From contig CABTZC010000052.1 in the NCBI GenBank assembly GCA_902489185.1, forward strand, positions 1 through 9,659: a DNA stretch of 9,659 nt, written 5' to 3'. Under the pieces are notes generated by a model that searched no databases, had not been told where the DNA came from, and saw only the letters and a list, made by a program, of their open reading frames with translations. Source of the stretch: an uncultured Brevibacterium sp. GTDB taxonomy: Bacteria; Actinomycetota; Actinomycetes; Actinomycetales; Brevibacteriaceae. This document shows, one piece after another, positions 7,201 through 9,659 of the stretch. The first letter of the stretch is position 1. Each line of letters starts with the position of its first letter. Made by a program: the position numbers and the translations under genes.

Positions 7201-7562
7201 ATGGCTTCGAGTTCAGCGGGGAGACCGTGGGTGTCCCATCCGAAGCGTCGCTCGACTTTCTTCCCGCGCATAGTTTGGTAGCGGGGAACAACGTCTTTGA
7301 CGTAACTGGTCAGCAGGTGGCCGTAGTGTGGCAAACCGTTCGCAAACGGAGGGCCGTCGTAGAAAACGAACTCGTTTTCACCGTCGACGCCTGCGTCACG
7401 TTGTTCGACAGACTTACGGAAGGTGTTGTTTTCGTTCCAGTAAGCAAGAATGTCTTTTTCTAGTTCTGGAAATGCGGGGCTGGGTGTGAGTCCTCCAGTA
7501 AACGTCCTCGCCTGGGGGTACACCCGTTGGGTGTGAGCTTCTGAGCCGGTTGTTTCGGTCAT
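4263..7562 (-). CDS. ileS: Isoleucyl-tRNA synthetase, eukaryotic-like (type 2)
   Basis: Class I aminoacyl-tRNA synthetase that charges tRNA-Ile, with 1099 residues. Motifs in order: the HIGH-type signature DGPPFANGLPHYGH at 69-82; the CP1 editing domain with WTTTPWTLPSN at 255-265 and DGTGLVHTAGAFGEDD at 351-366; HCWRCKNPL at 441-449; DVWFDSGSMPYG at 578-589; the KMSKS loop GQKMSKSLRN at 651-660; then the anticodon-binding region. The C-terminal part has no Cys-rich zinc module like that of type 1 enzymes. With the length and motif wording, this points to the type 2 clade. Type 2 IleRS enzymes are generally poorly inhibited by mupirocin, so low sensitivity is likely (inference). The start ATG 7562-7560 has AAGGA at 7572-7568, spaced 5 nt. 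It is the first gene of the operon and is controlled by the T-box leader. Confidence 0.97.
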   Translation of the reverse strand: MTETTGSEAHTQRVYPQARTFTGGLTPSPAFPELEKDILAYWNENNTFRKSVEQRDAGVDGENEFVFYDGPPFANGLPHYGHLLTSYVKDVVPRYQTMRGKKVERRFGWDTHGLPAELEAMRQLGLKTKDEILDMGVEKFNDAARASVLKYTNEWEEYVNRMGRWVDFENDYKTLNPEFMESVLWVFKTLYDKGLIYEGFRVLPYCWSDETPLSNHELRMDEEVYKDRQDPSVTVGLTCSGGPLERLHGAKFLIWTTTPWTLPSNLAIVVGSDIDYVVVESEVPTGTAERYVIAQARLAAYAKELGEDPTVVETLKGSDLLGHTYNPPFTYYEGHENAFRILEGDFVTTSDGTGLVHTAGAFGEDDYVVTQAAGIEAVMPVSASGQFTAPVKEFEGLQVFEANAPLIRQLKNATKQDGETGSVWDGTVLVRHETYNHSYPHCWRCKNPLIYKGVSSWFVEVTKIKDKMLANNEKITWVPDNVKHGQFGKWLENARDWSITRNRFWGSPVPVWKSDNPEYPRLDVYGSFEEIERDFGRLPTGPDGKPNLHRPYVDELTRPNPDDPTGKSTMRRVEDILDVWFDSGSMPYGQVHYPFDNKDWFEHHYPADFIVEYIGQTRGWFYTLHILASALFDKPAFMDVICHGIVLGSDGQKMSKSLRNYPDVNEVFERDGSDAMRWFLMSSPILRGGNLIVTEQGIRDGVRQVILPAWNAWYFFATYSNTAESAEGEDTRGYSAKKRYESSQVLDRYLLAKTHDFLVDFQTAMDAYDLWNGCQLIREYLDILTNWYVRRSRRRFWDGTVAMHESFDVFYTCFEAFIRAASPLMPFVAEEIFRGLTGEESVHLADYPDATLFPADPDLVERMDATRGVCSVGSSLRKAQHLRVRLPLSTLTVATDIELGEDFTSIIADELNVKSVEVLRMAEAAEAGFSLDHKLTVNARAAGPRLGKDVQTAIKGSKTGDWSVNDGVVVSGGIELVEGEYTLEEVAEAASDSVVLAPTDSGFVALDTTVTPELEAEGLARDAVRAIQNIRRELDLDVSDRIRVTLYTDDATAQALTPHRLLIAGETLALQFELSADEATGDDLHSANELNANIRVVKA

Positions 7563-7565
7563 GAG

Positions 7566-7635
7566 CGTCCTTTAACTTTCAGGGGCCGAGTGGTTCGCAC
7601 TTGACCCGTTTTACGGTGTCATCCGTGCGAGGACG
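7566..7635 (-). promoter_or_regulatory. Shine-Dalgarno sequestrator of the ileS T-box
   Basis: The anti-Shine-Dalgarno CGTCCT (7635-7630) is a perfect 6-bp complement of AGGACG (7571-7566), which contains the ileS ribosome binding site. The same CGTCCT bases are needed for the antisequestrator helix with the T-box core, so the two states exclude each other. Charged tRNA-Ile should favour sequestration and uncharged tRNA-Ile should favour release. About 58 bases separate the two arms. Confidence 0.8.
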
Positions 7636-7813
7636 AAGGCCAGTGGGCCACCGCGGTACCACCCCGCTTATCTGTTCTTCCCGAGGTGGCAAGGACAGAT
7701 CGCTCATAAGGCTGTAACGGGCCTACCCGTCCGGTTCTACTGGGCGGACGCTTATGCTCTTACGCTTTCGTGCAACCGCTTTTCTTCCGGATGCTCCCCG
7801 GTGATGGCCGGAT
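7568..7813 (-). promoter_or_regulatory. T-box riboswitch in the ileS leader (translational, short Stem I)
   Basis: RNA element that senses uncharged tRNA-Ile. Read on the minus strand, a short Stem I (CCGG 7811-7808 with CCGG 7801-7798) presents CCATCA, holding the Ile codon ATC at 7805-7803 as likely specifier. Another ATC at 7813-7811 cannot be excluded. The conserved GGAGC...TCCGGAAGAA stretch follows. Next come helices CATAAG 7756-7751 / CTTATG 7710-7705 (with GTCCG 7749-7745 / CGGAC 7733-7729 inside) and ATCTGT 7700-7695 / ACAGAT 7675-7670. The T-box core AAGCGGGGTGGTACCGCGG is at 7669-7651. Its bulge TGGTACC (7661-7655) has UGGU to pair with the ACCA end of tRNA-Ile. GCGGGG 7667-7662 pairs with CCTCGC 7632-7627 below the bulge and GCG 7654-7652 with CGT 7635-7633 above it. 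There is no terminator U-tract, so control is at translation. Confidence 0.93.
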
Positions 7814-7817
7814 CGTA

Positions 7818-7835
7818 GCGGTATTAGCTTACCGC
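7818..7835 (-). promoter_or_regulatory. Candidate ileS -10 region within a perfect 6-bp dyad
   Basis: On the minus strand TAATAC (7826-7821) resembles a -10 box and would start transcription near 7814, just before the first T-box helix, as expected for a short leader. No good -35 is visible; the hexamers at 17-18 bases upstream (ACACGG or TACACG) are poor. The box lies inside GCGGTA (7818-7823) - 6 bases - TACCGC (7830-7835), a perfect inverted repeat. That could be an operator over the promoter, or a hairpin if transcription starts further upstream. Confidence 0.35.
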
Positions 7836-7848
7836 ATAGAAGCCCGTG

Positions 7849-7874
7849 TATACGTGTGTAGTGTGGGACGTATA
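7849..7874. repeat. 7-bp inverted repeat TATACGT / ACGTATA in the ileS-SDR divergent region
   Basis: TATACGT (7849-7855) and ACGTATA (7868-7874) are perfect arms around a 12-base spacer. The right arm ends two bases before the SDR ribosome site GGAGGAGG (7876-7883). It could be an operator for the SDR gene or, if transcribed, a hairpin close to the ribosome site. A TAGTGT at 7859-7864 within the spacer could be the SDR -10 box, but without a clear -35. Confidence 0.35.
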
Positions 7875-7887
7875 TGGAGGAGGACGA

Positions 7888-8646
7888 ATGACCGAACAGA
7901 AACTACGCGCAGTTGTCACTGGTGCCAGCTCAGGAATTGGCGCGGCAACCGTTCGCCAGCTCCGAGCTCGTGACTGGGATGTTGTTGCGGTTGCTCGGCG
8001 TGAAGACAAACTCAAAGCACTCGCAGACGAAACCGGTGCCAGCTACATCGTGGCCGACATGACCAGTGACGAGGATGTCACCAGGATGGCTGAAGAGGTG
8101 CGCGCCCAAGGACCTGTCCACTCGCTCGTGGCCAACGCTGGATTCGCCCTGGGCACCGATGAAGTCAAAGACGCCAACGTCGATGACTGGAAGAAGATGT
8201 TTGACATCAACGTGCTGGGTGTTGTGCGCGCAGTGAAGGCGCTCCTGCCAGCCCTGGTCGACTCCGGCCGAGGTGATATCTGCATTATGAGTTCCACGGC
8301 CGGGCACATTGCTTATGAAGGCGGGGGCGGATATGTCGCTGCTAAACACGGGACCACCTCGGTCGCGGAAACCTTGCGGCTGGAACTTGCCGGCCAGCCG
8401 GTCCGTGTCATGGAGATTGCCCCGGGTATGGTCGCGACCGACGAGTTTTCCCTCAAACGTCTTGGTTCCAAGGAAGCCGCCGACAAGGTGTACGAAGGGG
8501 TTGAGCGCCCGCTGACGGCCGAGGATGTTGCCGACGCTGTCGTGTACACGCTGACGCGTCCGCACCACTTCAACGTCGACCTCATGGTCATTCGCCCTAT
8601 CGCACAGGCGGCGCAACACAAGGTGGCGCGCAACTCCGGACTGTAA
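7888..8646 (+). CDS. Short-chain dehydrogenase/reductase, classical (YdfG-like)
   Basis: Cytosolic NAD(P)-dependent oxidoreductase of the classical SDR family, 252 residues. It shows the Rossmann glycine motif TGASSGIG at 11-18, two arginines after beta-2 (ARRED, 36-40) that favour NADP(H), Asp57 for the adenine ring, NAG at 83-85, catalytic Ser136 in MSSTAG, and Tyr149 and Lys153 in GGYVAAK. Asn108 in DINVLG completes the tetrad. The C-terminal VIRPIAQAAQHKV stretch resembles proteins annotated as NADP-dependent 3-hydroxy acid or serine dehydrogenases (YdfG-like). The substrate cannot be read from sequence. The start ATG 7888 follows GGAGGAGG at 7876-7883; an in-frame GTG at 7846 lacks such a site. 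It is divergent from ileS and 42 nt upstream of valS on the same strand, so the two may be cotranscribed. Confidence 0.92.
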   Translation: MTEQKLRAVVTGASSGIGAATVRQLRARDWDVVAVARREDKLKALADETGASYIVADMTSDEDVTRMAEEVRAQGPVHSLVANAGFALGTDEVKDANVDDWKKMFDINVLGVVRAVKALLPALVDSGRGDICIMSSTAGHIAYEGGGGYVAAKHGTTSVAETLRLELAGQPVRVMEIAPGMVATDEFSLKRLGSKEAADKVYEGVERPLTAEDVADAVVYTLTRPHHFNVDLMVIRPIAQAAQHKVARNSGL

Positions 8647-8688
8647 AGGTCTTTGGCCTTTGCCCAACCCAGGTGAAAAGATAAAGCT

Positions 8689-9659
8689 ATGAATAACGGC
8701 CCAAGCACACACGACTCGGTGCACCTTCCAGATAAACCAGCCCTTGAAGGGCTTTCCGAAAAATGGGACGCAAAGTGGGGTGAGGAACAAGTCTACGCGT
8801 TTGACCGCGACACCACGCGTGAACAGGTCTATGCGATCGACACTCCCCCACCAACCGCGTCTGGTTCGTTGCACGTGGGCCACGTCTTTAGTTACACGCA
8901 CACCGACGTCATGGCGCGCTACATGCGCATGACCGGCAAGAACGTTTTCTACCCCATGGGTTGGGATGACAACGGCTTGCCCACCGAACGTCGCGTGCAG
9001 AACTACTACGGCGTCAAGTGCGAGCCTTCGCTGGCCTACGACCCGGACTTCACGCCACCCGAAAAGCCTGCGAAGAACCCCCGCGACTTTGTGGCGGTTT
9101 CTCGTCTCAACTTCATTGAGCTGTGCGAGAAGCTGTCCGCTGAAGACGAAAAGGTGTTTGAGAAGCTGTTCCGTTCGGTTGGATTGTCCGTCGACTGGAA
9201 CTATTCGTACCGCACGATCGACGACAAGTCCCGAGCCGTTTCCCAGCGCGCGTTCTTGCACGATTTGAAGGCCGGGCAAGCTTACTCACAGGACGCACCC
9301 ACCATGTGGGATGTGACGTTCGGGACCGCGGTTGCGCAAGCTGAACTTGAGGACCGGGAAAAGGAAGGTGCTTACCACAAGGTCAAGTTCTTCCCCACTG
9401 GATCCGACGGCCTGGCTGACACTACGCGTGAGCCAGTCATCATTTTGACTTCGCGTCCAGAACTCATTCCTGCAGTTGTAGCCCTTGTGGCTCACCCTGA
9501 TGATGAGCGTTACCAGGGTCTTTTTGGTTCGACCGTGGTGTCGCCGCTGTTTGGTGTTGAAGTTGAGGTGAAGGCACACGAACTGGCTAAGTCCGACAAG
9601 GGTACCGGTATTGCTATGGTGTGTACGTTTGGTGACCTCACCGACGTCACGTGGTGGCG
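8689..9659 (+). CDS. valS: Valyl-tRNA synthetase, N-terminal part (runs off right edge)
   Basis: Class I synthetase that charges tRNA-Val. The first 323 codons are present. The HIGH-type signature is TPPPTASGSLHVGH at 52-65, with HVGH at 62-65. It is followed by FSYTHTDVMARYMRMTGKNVFYPMGWDDNGLPTERRVQNYYGVKC, read here in pieces as the hallmark of the ValS type found in many actinobacteria and alphaproteobacteria, unlike the E. coli type. The start of the CP1 editing domain follows (TSRPELIPAVVALVAHPDDERY, then KGTGIAMVCTFGD). The KMSKS loop and anticodon domain are outside the window. The start ATG 8689 has only AGGTGA at 8671-8676, 12 nt away, so initiation may be weak or coupled to the SDR gene 42 nt upstream. 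No T-box precedes it, unlike ileS. Confidence 0.95.
   Translation, partial: MNNGPSTHDSVHLPDKPALEGLSEKWDAKWGEEQVYAFDRDTTREQVYAIDTPPPTASGSLHVGHVFSYTHTDVMARYMRMTGKNVFYPMGWDDNGLPTERRVQNYYGVKCEPSLAYDPDFTPPEKPAKNPRDFVAVSRLNFIELCEKLSAEDEKVFEKLFRSVGLSVDWNYSYRTIDDKSRAVSQRAFLHDLKAGQAYSQDAPTMWDVTFGTAVAQAELEDREKEGAYHKVKFFPTGSDGLADTTREPVIILTSRPELIPAVVALVAHPDDERYQGLFGSTVVSPLFGVEVEVKAHELAKSDKGTGIAMVCTFGDLTDVTWW

Noticed and set aside
7651..7811. Structured GC-rich segment that could be mistaken for a tRNA or a small RNA gene
   Set aside because: The T-box core, specifier and sequestrator explain the structure. There is no cloverleaf with a T-arm GGTTCGA motif.
8645..8661. Weak hairpin AAAGG-N7-CCTTT between the SDR gene and valS
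   Set aside because: Only a 5-bp stem, partly inside the SDR stop codon and without a T-tract. It is too weak to call a terminator or attenuator.
7930..9279. 449-codon open frame on the minus strand opposite the SDR gene and valS
   Set aside because: It is antisense to two clearly recognisable enzymes, has no family-like sequence, and reflects codon bias of the genes on the plus strand.
1..9659. CRISPR arrays, transposases, integrases, phage or toxin-antitoxin genes
   Set aside because: No spaced direct repeats and no such proteins were seen on either strand.

Overview
This is a chromosomal window from an actinobacterium. Gene order and proteins fit the order Actinomycetales or a close relative, and I cannot name the genus. 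The signs are an RNase E/G with a long disordered N-terminal extension, a DUF4233 protein beside FolC and Ndk, a five-helix VKOR, an ileS T-box that looks translational with a very short Stem I, and a ValS of the 'PPPTASGSLHVGH' type. GC content looks moderate for the phylum, but I did not compute it.

Layout. Positions 1-963 (minus) hold the first 321 codons of rne, which runs off the left edge. Positions 964-1284 are a divergent regulatory gap with several inverted repeats. Positions 1285-1950 (plus) encode a vitamin K epoxide reductase homologue. A perfect 21-bp-stem hairpin at 1964-2012 separates it from the convergent gene ndk. Positions 2028-7562 (minus) form an apparent operon read ileS - folC - DUF4233 gene - ndk. 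Its first two junctions overlap (TAATG and GTGA), and a 41-nt gap precedes ndk. Positions 7563-7887 carry the ileS leader and the divergent promoter region. Positions 7888-8646 (plus) encode a classical short-chain dehydrogenase. Positions 8689-9659 (plus) are the start of valS, which runs off the right edge.

How it works together. The best-resolved regulatory element is the ileS T-box. It has a candidate AUC (Ile) specifier, a UGGU tRNA-end-binding bulge, and a CGTCCT element. That element can close the antisequestrator helix or pair with the ileS ribosome binding site, but not both. Low charging of tRNA-Ile should therefore free the ribosome binding site. Because folC overlaps ileS and the DUF4233 gene overlaps folC, the effect may reach these genes through translational coupling. 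The remaining roles are housekeeping: tRNA charging, folate polyglutamylation, nucleotide balancing, RNA decay, and disulfide formation in exported proteins.

I see no mobile element, CRISPR array, tRNA, rRNA, phage gene or defence cassette. I found no convincing undescribed multi-gene system. The parts most worth a second look are the complete T-box and its operon, a recurring short motif in the disordered RNase E N-terminus, and the dyads in the rne/VKOR gap.
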